Below are positions 38,594 through 49,261 of a DNA stretch of 64,000 bases, piece after piece. A program made the translations under genes and the position numbers. The stretch's first letter is position 1, and every line of letters begins with the position of its first letter. The stretch lies in the NCBI RefSeq assembly GCF_039908635.1, contig NZ_CP150918.1, positions 3,984,001 through 4,048,000 on the forward strand, read 5' to 3'. The notes under the pieces are model-generated. The model did not search any database. It was not told where the DNA came from and saw nothing but the letters and a program-made list of their open reading frames with translations. Source of the DNA: Pseudomonas purpurea (GTDB taxonomy: Bacteria; Pseudomonadota; Gammaproteobacteria; Pseudomonadales; Pseudomonadaceae).

Positions 38594-39678
38594 TAACCGT
38601 GTTCCTTCTCGAACTCTGCCATGTACGCCACCAACGCATTGACGGCGTGGATGTCGACGGCGTTGTAGATAGAGGCACGCATGCCGCCTACCGAACGGTG
38701 ACCCTTGAGGTTCAGCAGGCCGCGTGCGTCAGCACCCGCCAGGAACGGCTTGTCGAGACGGTCGTCAGCCAGACGGAACGGCACGTTCATCCACGAGCGG
38801 TCAGCCTTGTTGATCGGGTTGCTGTACAAGCCGCTGGCGTCGATGAAGTCGTACAACGTGCGCTGCTTGACTTCATTGAGCTTGCCAATGGCTTCAACAC
38901 CACCCTGCTCTTTCAGCCATTCGAACACAAGACCGGACAAGTACCAGGCCAGCGTCGGCGGGGTGTTGTACATCGAGCCGTTGTCGGCTGCGACCTTGTA
39001 ATCGAGCATGGTCGGGCAGAACGAACGGGCGCGCCCCAGCAAGTCTTCACGGATGATGTTGACGACGATGCCGCTCGGGCCGATGTTTTTCTGCGCGCCG
39101 GCGTAGATCATGCCGAAACGCGAGACATCCATCGGACGCGAAAGAATGTCCGAAGACATGTCGGCGACCAGCGGTACATCACCGGTTTCCGGAATCCAGC
39201 TGAACTCCAGGCCACCGATGGTTTCGTTCGGCGCGTAGTGCACGTAGGCCGCATCTCGCGACAATTCCCACTCGTTCTGACCGGGAATGGCGAAATAGTC
39301 GTAAGGCTTGGCAGTAGCGGCAACGTTGATGTGACCGTAGCGCGAAGCTTCTTCAATGGCTTTCTGCGACCAGATACCGGTGTCGATATAGTCGGCTGTT
39401 GCGTTTTCCGGCAACAGGTTCAGCGGGATCTGAGCAAACTGCTGGCTCGCGCCGCCTTGCAGAAACAGCACTTTGTAGTTCGAGGGGATATTGAGCAGAT
39501 CGCGCAGATCCTGCTCGGCCTTGGTGGCAATGGACACGAACTCATCGCTGCGATGGCTCATTTCCATGACGGACAGGCCTTTGCCGTGCCAGTCGAGAAG
39601 TTCACCCTGGGCGCGCTGCAGAACAGCTTCGGGAAGCGCCGCGGGACCGGCACAGAAGTTATAGGCTCTCTTGCTCAC
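38593..39678 (-). CDS. serC: Phosphoserine aminotransferase
   Basis: A 361-residue class V aminotransferase: SKRAYNFCAGPAALPEAVLQ, LFLQGGASQQFAQIPLNLL, the PLP lysine in YAGAQKNIGPSGIVVNI, and GHRSVGGMRASIYNAV. It makes 3-phosphoserine for serine (and 4-phosphohydroxythreonine for vitamin B6). The start is GTG at 39678, giving the family N-terminus; the frame continues two codons upstream to a TTG. It is followed by pheA with a one-base overlap and separated from gyrA by 251 bases containing a terminator and REPIN. Confidence 0.96.
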   Translation of the reverse strand: MSKRAYNFCAGPAALPEAVLQRAQGELLDWHGKGLSVMEMSHRSDEFVSIATKAEQDLRDLLNIPSNYKVLFLQGGASQQFAQIPLNLLPENATADYIDTGIWSQKAIEEASRYGHINVAATAKPYDYFAIPGQNEWELSRDAAYVHYAPNETIGGLEFSWIPETGDVPLVADMSSDILSRPMDVSRFGMIYAGAQKNIGPSGIVVNIIREDLLGRARSFCPTMLDYKVAADNGSMYNTPPTLAWYLSGLVFEWLKEQGGVEAIGKLNEVKQRTLYDFIDASGLYSNPINKADRSWMNVPFRLADDRLDKPFLAGADARGLLNLKGHRSVGGMRASIYNAVDIHAVNALVAYMAEFEKEHG

Positions 39679-39761
39679 ATCCAATCTCGCTCTGATTTGG
39701 TGGTATCACGTAATAAATCACGATATCAGTCGACACAGATCCCCTGCCGAAGCAGAAAACC

Positions 39762-39848
39762 TGTGGGAGCGAGCCTGCTCGCGAATGCGTCACCACGATT
39801 TTTCAGAGGTACCGCAGCGCCTGCATCGCGAGCAGGCTCGCTCCCACA
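39762..39848. repeat. REPIN, class A, between gyrA and serC
   Basis: Plus-strand copy at 39762-39785 and minus-strand copy at 39826-39848 of the GTGGGAGCGAGCCTGCTCGC core, identical in core to the pair at 3556-3619 but with the two arms facing the other way round and a 40-base spacer. Confidence 0.9.
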
Positions 39849-39893
39849 AGAGATCTCCGCCGATATCGAATTTTTCGTTCGGACAAACAACAA

Positions 39894-39917
39894 GGGGGCG
39901 AATCTTCATCCGCCCCC
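39894..39917 (-). terminator. Intrinsic terminator of gyrA
   Basis: GGGGGCG and CGCCCCC form a 7-bp GC stem with a 10-base loop, 13 bases past the gyrA stop, with T-rich sequence following on the minus strand (TTGTTGTTTG). Confidence 0.85.
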
Positions 39918-39929
39918 TTATTTGTCCGC

Positions 39930-42585
<2,656 letters not shown>

Positions 42586-42612
42586 GAGAAGCCTGATTCC
42601 TTTTTCTGGTGA

Positions 42613-42646
42613 AACTTCGTCACATCCATTTGGGACGAACGAAGCT
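42613..42646 (-). promoter_or_regulatory. Candidate structured leader of gyrA
   Basis: About 28-61 bases before the gyrA ATG the transcript can form an 8-bp stem (AGCUUCGU with ACGAAGUU, one G-U pair, 18-base loop). A conserved 'gyrA RNA motif' upstream of gyrA in Pseudomonadales has been described from comparative genomics; whether this hairpin is part of it I cannot confirm without a covariance model search. Confidence 0.4.
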
Positions 42647-42902
42647 CGCCGCTACCGGCTGAGTGCCATGCAGCGACTTACGACAAATCAACGAGTTAAG
42701 CCATGGATCTGCGCAGTAAAGACAACCCCGCGGGACTGCCTCGGAAAACGCCGGATGTTATCACAAGAGCCGCCACGCACCTATCCCCCAGATGCGCATG
42801 GAGCATAGTTAGTTGACCGGTGACAGGCGCAAAGGCGACGAGAGAGGCTCTGAGGCAAATCACAGGTCCAACTCAGGCTGATTTGTTGACCTTGAGGGCC
42901 CC

Positions 42903-42994
42903 ATCGCGAGCAAGCTCGCTCCCACAATTGACCGAGTCGGTCACAGATTTTGCGAACGACATTGATCCAATGTGGGAGCGGGCTTGCTCGCGAA
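42903..42994. repeat. REPIN, class A variant, between mtnA and gyrA
   Basis: Minus-strand copy at 42903-42926 and plus-strand copy at 42970-42994. The cores read GTGGGAGCGAGCTTGCTCGC and GTGGGAGCGGGCTTGCTCGC, so they diverge slightly from the copies at 3556 and 39762. The rest of the 435-base intergenic region 42586-43020 holds the gyrA leader and promoter and shows no gene. Confidence 0.88.
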
Positions 42995-43020
42995 GGCGAT
43001 TTATCAGACGCCAGCGATCA

Positions 43021-44097
43021 TCAATGCAGGCGCTTGCGGCACATCAACTGTGCCATTTTCGCGGCGTCCGGGCGCTCGACGATGCCTTTTTCGGTGACGA
43101 TGGCGTCGATCAGGTCGGCTGGGGTCACGTCGAACACCGGGTTGAACGCCTCGACATCAGCCCCCACGCGCTTGCCGCCCACCTCCAGCAACTCACTGCC
43201 ATCACGCTCTTCAATCGGGATGTCTTCGCCACTGGCCAGGTTCATGTCGATGGTCGAACTCGGCGCCACCACCATGAAGCGCACCCCGTGGTGCATGGCG
43301 TTGACCGCCAGTTGATAGGTGCCGATCTTGTTCGCCACGTCGCCGTTGGCGGTAATGCGGTCGGCGCCGACGATCACCCAGGTCACGCCCTTGGTCTTCA
43401 TGATGTGCGCGGCCGCGGAGTCAGCGTTCAGCGTCACCGGGATGCCCTCGTTTGCCAGTTCCCAGGCCGTGAGCCGTGAACCTTGCAGCCAGGGACGGGT
43501 TTCGTCGGCATAAACCCGCTCGACCATACCCTCAAGGAACGCCGCACGAATCACCCCCAGCGCAGTGCCGAAGCCGCCCGTGGCCAGTGCACCCGTGTTG
43601 CAATGCGTAAGAATGGCCTGGGCATTGCCCTGATGCTTGCGAATCAGATCGACACCCAACTGAGCCATGGTCAGGTTGGCTTCGCGATCGCTTTCGTGAA
43701 TGGCGATGGCCTCCGCCTCCAGCGCCACCAGAGGGTCTGCATCTTCCTTAAGGCGATCCAGGCGGTCACGCATGCGACTCAAGGCCCAGAACAGATTCAC
43801 CGCCGTTGGACGGGAATCGGCCAGCAACGCGTAATCCTCTTCCCACGCGGCCTGCCAGTCACCGCCCTCGGCAATTCGGGCGCGAGCTGAAAGCACCATG
43901 CCATACGCCGCACTGATGCCGATTGCCGGAGCGCCACGCACCACCATCGAACGAATGGCCTCAGCCACACCGGCGGCGCTGGTGTACGCGATCCAGGTTT
44001 CTTCGAACGGCAAAATACGCTGGTCCAGCAAGTACAGGGCGCCATCTCGCCAATCGATGGCCTTGACCTTCTCCGCTGCCAACAGTCGATCGCGCAT
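43021..44097 (-). CDS. mtnA: Methylthioribose-1-phosphate isomerase
   Basis: A 358-residue enzyme of the eIF2B-like isomerase family with [17 protein letters not shown], the catalytic Cys in [20 protein letters not shown], and [20 protein letters not shown]. It converts methylthioribose 1-phosphate to methylthioribulose 1-phosphate in methionine salvage. It is divergent from mtaD with 108 bases between them, a pairing that matches the Pseudomonas route in which methylthioadenosine is first deaminated. Confidence 0.96.
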   Translation of the reverse strand: MRDRLLAAEKVKAIDWRDGALYLLDQRILPFEETWIAYTSAAGVAEAIRSMVVRGAPAIGISAAYGMVLSARARIAEGGDWQAAWEEDYALLADSRPTAVNLFWALSRMRDRLDRLKEDADPLVALEAEAIAIHESDREANLTMAQLGVDLIRKHQGNAQAILTHCNTGALATGGFGTALGVIRAAFLEGMVERVYADETRPWLQGSRLTAWELANEGIPVTLNADSAAAHIMKTKGVTWVIVGADRITANGDVANKIGTYQLAVNAMHHGVRFMVVAPSSTIDMNLASGEDIPIEERDGSELLEVGGKRVGADVEAFNPVFDVTPADLIDAIVTEKGIVERPDAAKMAQLMCRKRLH

Positions 44098-44162
44098 CCT
44101 TCACCCCGCACTCATGAACAAAAGCCGCCGATTATAGCGATCCCCCCGCGAAGACGCTCGGG

Positions 44163-44168
44163 TATACT
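44163..44168 (+). promoter_or_regulatory. Candidate -10 element of the mtaD promoter
   Basis: TATACT lies 37 bases before the mtaD start within the divergent mtnA-mtaD interval. I see no convincing -35, so this is only a positional suggestion. Confidence 0.3.
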
Positions 44169-44205
44169 TCGCCATCCTTTATAAAAGCACTGGACCGAAC
44201 CCTCG

Positions 44206-45537
44206 ATGCCGAACCCTGCCGCTGCGCTCGACCTACTCCTGCTGCCGACCTGGTTAGTACCTGTCGAACCCGCTGGCGTGGTCCTTAAAGAGCATGGCCT
44301 GGGCATTCGCGACGGTCGCATCGTCTTCATCGGTCCGCGTAGCGAGGCCCTGAAACTCAACGCCACCGAGGTCCGCGAACTGCCGGACATGCTGCTCAGC
44401 CCCGGTTTGATCAACGCCCACGGGCATGCGGCGATGACGCTGTTCCGTGGCCTGGCCGATGACTTGCCGCTGATGACCTGGCTGGAACAGCATATCTGGC
44501 CCGCCGAGGCCAAGTGGGTCGATGAAGCCTTTGTGCGTGACGGCACCGACCTGGCCATCGCCGAGCAAATCAAAGGGGGCATCACCTGCTTTTCGGACAT
44601 GTACTTCTTTCCGAAAGTGGCCAGCGAGCGTGTCCACAACAGTGGCATTCGCGCCCAAATCGCCATCCCGATCCTCGATTTTCCGATTCCCGGCGCCAGT
44701 GATGCAGATGAAGCCATTCGTCAGGGCGTGGAACTGTTCAGCGACCTCAAGCACCACCCGCGGATCAAAATCACCTTCGGCCCCCATGCACCGTACACCG
44801 TCAGCGACGAAAACCTGGAGAAAATCCGGATCATCGCCGAAGAACTGGACGCGGCCATTCACATGCACGTCCACGAAACCGCCTTCGAAGTGCAGCAGTC
44901 GGTAGAACAGCGCGGCGAACGCCCGCTGGCCCGACTGGGGCGCCTGGGCTTGCTCGGGCCGCGCTTCCAGGCCGTTCACATGACCCAGATCAGCGATGAA
45001 GACCTTGCGTTGCTGGTAGAAAGCAACACCCATGTGATTCATTGCCCCGAGTCGAACCTGAAACTGGCCAGCGGTTTCTGCCCGGTAGAGCGCCTGTGGC
45101 AGGCCGGAGTCAATGTGGCAGTGGGCACCGACGGTGCGGCCAGTAACAATGACCTGGACCTGCTCGGCGAAACCCGCACTGCCGCCCTGCTGGCCAAAGC
45201 CGTCGCGGGCTCGGCCACCGCGCTGGATGCGCATCGCGCCCTGCGCATGGCCACGCTCAACGGTGCCCGCGCGCTGGGGCTGGAAGCACAAACCGGCTCA
45301 CTGGAAATCGGCAAGGCTGCTGACCTGGTGGCTTTCGACCTGTCGGGCCTGGCCCAGCAACCGATCTACGACCCGGTGTCGCAGCTTATCTACGCCACAG
45401 GCCGGGACTGCGTGAAACACCTTTGGGTCGCGGGCAAACACTTGCTCGACGACCGGCGCCTGACGCGCCTGGATGAACAACAGCTGAGCGCCACCGCCAA
45501 GGCGTGGGGCCAGCGCATCAGCGGTCATGCCGAGTAA
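44206..45537 (+). CDS. mtaD: 5'-methylthioadenosine/S-adenosylhomocysteine deaminase
   Basis: A 443-residue zinc amidohydrolase of the TRZ/ATZ (MtaD) family. Metal ligands appear in [15 protein letters not shown], in [11 protein letters not shown], and in the later [15 protein letters not shown] (Asp). PA3170 of P. aeruginosa, in the same genomic position, has been shown to deaminate methylthioadenosine to methylthioinosine. The divergent mtnA supports the same role here. The start follows a short leader with no strong ribosome site (ACCGAACCCTCG). Confidence 0.9.
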   Translation: MPNPAAALDLLLLPTWLVPVEPAGVVLKEHGLGIRDGRIVFIGPRSEALKLNATEVRELPDMLLSPGLINAHGHAAMTLFRGLADDLPLMTWLEQHIWPAEAKWVDEAFVRDGTDLAIAEQIKGGITCFSDMYFFPKVASERVHNSGIRAQIAIPILDFPIPGASDADEAIRQGVELFSDLKHHPRIKITFGPHAPYTVSDENLEKIRIIAEELDAAIHMHVHETAFEVQQSVEQRGERPLARLGRLGLLGPRFQAVHMTQISDEDLALLVESNTHVIHCPESNLKLASGFCPVERLWQAGVNVAVGTDGAASNNDLDLLGETRTAALLAKAVAGSATALDAHRALRMATLNGARALGLEAQTGSLEIGKAADLVAFDLSGLAQQPIYDPVSQLIYATGRDCVKHLWVAGKHLLDDRRLTRLDEQQLSATAKAWGQRISGHAE

Positions 45538-45611
45538 GGCCGCCGCGAACAGATACAACCTTGGGGCAAGCCTCAAGGCATCAGGATTTTTCAAGTTTAG
45601 AGGACAGACCC

Positions 45612-46310
45612 ATGAGCAACGTCGACCACGCTGAAATCGCCAAATTCGAAGCCCTGGCCCACCGCTGGTGGGACCGCGAAAGCGAGTTCAAACCGCTGCA
45701 CGACATCAACCCGCTGCGGGTCAACTGGATTGACGAGCGCGTCAACCTGGCCGGCAAGAAGGTGCTCGACGTCGGTTGTGGCGGCGGCATTCTCAGCGAA
45801 GCCATGGCCCAGCGCGGCGCAACGGTAATGGGCATCGACATGGGCGAAGCGCCGCTCGCGGTTGCCCAATTGCATCAGCTGGAATCCGGCGTCAACGTGG
45901 AATACCGCCAGATTACCTCCGAAGCTCTGGCTGAAGAGCTGCCAGAGCAGTTCGACGTGGTCACCTGCCTGGAAATGCTCGAACACGTGCCGGACCCGTC
46001 CTCGGTCATCCGCGCCTGCTTCCGCATGGTCAAACCCGGCGGCCAGGTGTTTCTCTCCACCATCAACCGCAACCCCAAGGCCTACCTGTTCGCCATTATC
46101 GGCGCCGAGTACATCATGAAGTTGCTGCCGCGCGGCACCCACGACTTCAAGAAGTTCATCCGCCCCTCCGAACTGGGTGCCTGGAGCCGCATGGCCGGCC
46201 TGACCGTCAAGGACATCATCGGCTTGACGTACAACCCGCTGACCAAGCACTACAAGCTGGGCAACGACGTTGACGTCAACTACATGATCCAGACCCTGCG
46301 CGAGAAATAA
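45612..46310 (+). CDS. ubiG: UbiG, ubiquinone O-methyltransferase
   Basis: A 232-residue SAM-dependent methyltransferase: [19 protein letters not shown] and [12 protein letters not shown] at the N-terminus, glycine-rich SAM motif [17 protein letters not shown], then [20 protein letters not shown]. UbiG makes both O-methylations of ubiquinone. The start at 45612 has AGAGGACAGACC ahead of it. Its stop is 4 bases before mupP, so the two are coupled. Confidence 0.97.
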   Translation: MSNVDHAEIAKFEALAHRWWDRESEFKPLHDINPLRVNWIDERVNLAGKKVLDVGCGGGILSEAMAQRGATVMGIDMGEAPLAVAQLHQLESGVNVEYRQITSEALAEELPEQFDVVTCLEMLEHVPDPSSVIRACFRMVKPGGQVFLSTINRNPKAYLFAIIGAEYIMKLLPRGTHDFKKFIRPSELGAWSRMAGLTVKDIIGLTYNPLTKHYKLGNDVDVNYMIQTLREK

Positions 46311-46314
46311 GCAC

Positions 46315-46986
46315 ATGCGTATCAGAGCAGTCCTTTTCGACATGGACGGCACCCTGCTCGACACCGCGCCGGACTTCATTGCCATCTGCCAGGCGATGCG
46401 CGCCGATCGCGGGCTGCCGCCGATGAACGACAAGCACATCCGCGACGAAATTTCCGGCGGCGCCAAGGCGATGGTCGCGGTGACCTTTTCCATGGACCCG
46501 GAATCGCCAGGTTTTGAAGAGCTGCGCCAGGAGTTTCTGGAGCGCTACCTCAAAGACTGCGCAGTCCACAGCGCACTCTTCGACGGCATGGGCGAATTGC
46601 TGGCCGACATCGAGAGCGCCAACCTGATCTGGGGCGTCGTCACCAACAAACCCCTGCGTTTTGCCGAACCGATCATGCAGCAACTGGGGCTGGCCGAGCG
46701 TTCGGCGCTGCTGATCTGCCCGGATCACGTCAAGAACAGCAAGCCGGACCCGGAGCCGCTGATACTGGCATGCAAGATGCTCGATCTGGACCCGGCCAGC
46801 GTCCTGTTTGTCGGTGATGACTTGCGCGATATCGAGTCGGGCCGCGATGCCGGTACCAAAACCGCCGCCGTGACCTATGGCTACATTCATCCGGACGACA
46901 ACCCGCGGCACTGGGGCGCGGACGTTGTGGTCGATCACCCTCTGGAGCTGCGCAAGGTGCTCGATAGCGCTTTGTGCAGCTGCTGA
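46315..46986 (+). CDS. mupP: MupP-type HAD phosphatase (N-acetylmuramic acid 6-phosphate phosphatase)
   Basis: A 223-residue haloacid dehalogenase phosphatase: motif [16 protein letters not shown] (residues 7-21), motif II VVTNKP, motif III Lys in [10 protein letters not shown], motif [18 protein letters not shown]. It resembles phosphoglycolate phosphatase (Gph), but the gene directly after ubiG in Pseudomonas is MupP, which dephosphorylates MurNAc 6-phosphate in the peptidoglycan recycling route that bypasses de novo synthesis. The assignment leans on this conserved position. Confidence 0.88.
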   Translation: MRIRAVLFDMDGTLLDTAPDFIAICQAMRADRGLPPMNDKHIRDEISGGAKAMVAVTFSMDPESPGFEELRQEFLERYLKDCAVHSALFDGMGELLADIESANLIWGVVTNKPLRFAEPIMQQLGLAERSALLICPDHVKNSKPDPEPLILACKMLDLDPASVLFVGDDLRDIESGRDAGTKTAAVTYGYIHPDDNPRHWGADVVVDHPLELRKVLDSALCSC

Positions 46987-46998
46987 GCCGAACCGCTT

Positions 46999-47134
46999 TT
47001 GTGGCGAGGGAGCTTGCTCCCGCTGGGTCGCAAAGCGGCCCCGCCGTCTATGACCACACTCTGTCAGGCACACCGCATTTGCAGGTTTCACGACTGCTTT
47101 CGCAGCCGAGCGGGAGCAAGCTCCCTCGCCACAG
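46999..47134. repeat. REPIN, class B, between mupP and yciK
   Basis: Plus-strand copy near 46999-47024 (GTGGCGAGGGAGCTTGCTCC) and its inverted partner near 47108-47134, with imperfect complementary flanks (CGCAAAGCGG / CTGCTTTCGCAG). Same type as 4234-4369. Confidence 0.9.
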
Positions 47135-47176
47135 ATGCGATGCCTGCCTACTGTTGAATTGTTGTGAGGTTTTTTT

Positions 47177-47917
47177 ATGTTTGATTATTCCGCCCGCCCT
47201 GAAATGCTCAAGGACCGGGTCATCCTGGTCACCGGCGCTGGCCGCGGTATCGGCGCCGCCGCCGCGAAGACCTACGCCGCTCACGGTGCAACCGTGCTGC
47301 TGCTGGGCAAGACCGAAGCCAACCTGACCCAGGTTTATGACGACATCGAGGCGGCCGGCCATCCTCAGCCGGTGGTCATTCCGTTCAACCTGGAAACCGC
47401 CCTGCCGCACCAGTACGACGAACTGGCGGCGATGATCGAAACCGAATTCGGCCACCTCGACGGCCTGCTCCACAATGCCTCGATCATTGGTCCGCGCACG
47501 CCGCTGGAGCAACTCTCCGGCGAAAACTTCATGCGCGTGATGCACGTCAACGTGAACGCCATGTTCATGCTGACCAGCACCCTGCTGCCGCTGCTCAAGC
47601 TGTCCCAGGATGCCTCGGTGATCTTCACCTCCAGCAGCGTCGGCCGCAAAGGCCGTGCTTACTGGGGCGCCTACGGTGTGTCGAAGTTCGCCACCGAAGG
47701 CCTGATGCAAACCCTGGCCGACGAAGTCGACACCGTTGCCCCGGTACGCGCCAACAGCATCAACCCGGGCGCCACGCGCACCAGCATGCGCGCGCAGGCA
47801 TACCCTGGGGAAAACCCGGCCAACAACCCGACACCGGAAGAAATCATGCCGGTGTACCTGTACCTGATGGGCCCGGACAGCACCGGCATCAACGGCCAGG
47901 CTTTCGACGCTCAGTAA
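47177..47917 (+). CDS. yciK: YciK-like short-chain dehydrogenase
   Basis: A 246-residue classical SDR. NAD(P)-binding VILVTGAGRGIGAAAAKTYA, structural LLHNASIIGP, catalytic Ser in FTSSSVGRKG and YGVSKFATEG (Tyr and Lys), and SINPGATRTSMR. The N-terminus FDYSARPEMLKDRV and the location match the YciK subgroup. The substrate is unknown. GTGAGG precedes a run of T before the ATG. Confidence 0.9.
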   Translation: MFDYSARPEMLKDRVILVTGAGRGIGAAAAKTYAAHGATVLLLGKTEANLTQVYDDIEAAGHPQPVVIPFNLETALPHQYDELAAMIETEFGHLDGLLHNASIIGPRTPLEQLSGENFMRVMHVNVNAMFMLTSTLLPLLKLSQDASVIFTSSSVGRKGRAYWGAYGVSKFATEGLMQTLADEVDTVAPVRANSINPGATRTSMRAQAYPGENPANNPTPEEIMPVYLYLMGPDSTGINGQAFDAQ

Positions 47918-47936
47918 CCCCTCGCTGTAACGCTGA

Positions 47937-47962
47937 CGCCGCGACGACTTCCTGTCGCGGCG
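47937..47962 (+). terminator. Hairpin after yciK
   Basis: CGCCGCGAC and GTCGCGGCG form a perfect 9-bp stem with an 8-base loop, 20 bases after the yciK stop. There is no T run, so it may be a weak terminator or an mRNA 3' end stabiliser. Confidence 0.5.
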
Positions 47963-48288
47963 CTCGCAGCCCGATGAAAACTCCCCCCGCGCAAGTCAAA
48001 TAAATGCCGACCCGCCTGACTGTGCACCGCACACCACAACTCAACTCATTGATATGTAACGATTTTTGTCAAAATGAACTGAATGGCACGACTTTCGCTC
48101 TAAGTTTGCTCACACACGCAGTGTGGTAGCGAGCGGGCAGCTCCTGAAGCCGGGTTACTTTTGAACGGCAAAGCGGACTAAACTCCCACCAAATGTCCTA
48201 CGGGACTGATGGACCAGTATGACGCGCAGCCCAAAGCCGCTCTCACCCAGCCTGTAAGACAGCCTTACTGCTTAGGGGCTCACGCCAT
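47963..48288. other. Intergenic region upstream of the diguanylate cyclase gene
   Basis: About 325 bases without a gene. An A/T-rich stretch around 48040-48110 probably contains the promoter of the cyclase gene, and a small inverted repeat CACAC-GCA-GTGTG lies at 48113-48125. I see no recognisable RNA gene. Confidence 0.4.
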
Positions 48289-49215
48289 ATGAAATCGCCT
48301 ACCCAGACCAACGCAATTGACTTTGATAGCGCCAAATTGCAACGCCTGGGCTTTGGTCAGCAGCCACCTCTGCTGGAACGCCCCGTCGGCCTCGCCCAAC
48401 TGCGCCAGCAAATGGGCCTGCAGTTGCAGACCAGCCTTGAGCCGCAACGCATCCTGGGGCTGTTTTTTCGACAGGTTCAGCGCCTCGTGCCGCTGGACGC
48501 CTTGACCTATCAACACAAGGGCAGCGATCTGCGCCTGGAGTTCGGCCAGCGCGGCCACCACTCGGTGAGCTACAGCCTGAGCCATGAAGGCGAGTTTCTG
48601 GGCGAACTGGTATTCCGCCGCAATCAGCGGTTCAGCGAGCTGGACCAAGGCAACCTCGAGTCTCTGCTGTCCACCCTGCTTTACCCGATGCGCAATGCGC
48701 TGCTGTACCGCGTCGCCACCCAAAGTGCCCTGCGTGATCCGCTGACGGACACGGGTAACCGCATTGCCATGGACCAGACCCTGCAACGCGAAATCGAAAT
48801 GGCTCGCCGGCATATGCAGCCACTGTCATTGCTGATGCTCGACATCGACCATTTCAAACGCATCAATGACAACTACGGTCACAGTGCCGGTGACCAGGTA
48901 CTCAAAGCCGTTGCAGCGTCGATCAAAGGCCAGTTGCGCAACGTGGACATGGTGTTTCGGTTTGGCGGTGAAGAGTTTCTGATCCTGCTGTCCAACACCC
49001 CCCGCGAAGCAGCAGCGATGGTCGGTGAGCGGCTGCGCAACGCCGCACAAACCCAGGACTATATGGCCGACGAGACACCCATCGCGCTGACCGTCAGCCT
49101 TGGCTGCTCGACCCTGCTGCCGGGCGAATCCGCCGAAAGCCTGCTACGCCGCGCCGACAGCGCGCTGTATGTGGCCAAACGTGAAGGCCGCAACCGCCTG
49201 GCAATGGCCGGCTGA
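48289..49215 (+). CDS. Diguanylate cyclase (GGDEF domain)
   Basis: A 308-residue soluble protein. The N-terminal half (about 1-140) resembles a GAF-like sensor without a clear ligand motif (QQMGLQLQTSLEPQRILGLF). The C-terminal half is a GGDEF domain: DPLTDTGNRIAMDQTL, LLMLDIDHFKRINDNYGHSAGD, and the active-site signature FGGEEFLIL at about 225-233. The intact GGEEF indicates c-di-GMP synthesis. No RxxD inhibitory site is visible at the usual place. It converges on the GGDEF-EAL gene with a shared hairpin between them. Confidence 0.92.
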   Translation: MKSPTQTNAIDFDSAKLQRLGFGQQPPLLERPVGLAQLRQQMGLQLQTSLEPQRILGLFFRQVQRLVPLDALTYQHKGSDLRLEFGQRGHHSVSYSLSHEGEFLGELVFRRNQRFSELDQGNLESLLSTLLYPMRNALLYRVATQSALRDPLTDTGNRIAMDQTLQREIEMARRHMQPLSLLMLDIDHFKRINDNYGHSAGDQVLKAVAASIKGQLRNVDMVFRFGGEEFLILLSNTPREAAAMVGERLRNAAQTQDYMADETPIALTVSLGCSTLLPGESAESLLRRADSALYVAKREGRNRLAMAG

Positions 49216-49230
49216 CCCCGACGTGCAACG

Positions 49231-49251
49231 GCCTGACGGCTTCCGTCAGGC
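49231..49251. terminator. Bidirectional hairpin between the two c-di-GMP genes
   Basis: GCCTGACGG and CCGTCAGGC form a perfect 9-bp stem around a 3-base loop between two convergent stops. No long T run on either side. Confidence 0.65.
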
Positions 49252-49261
49252 GGCAACGCCC

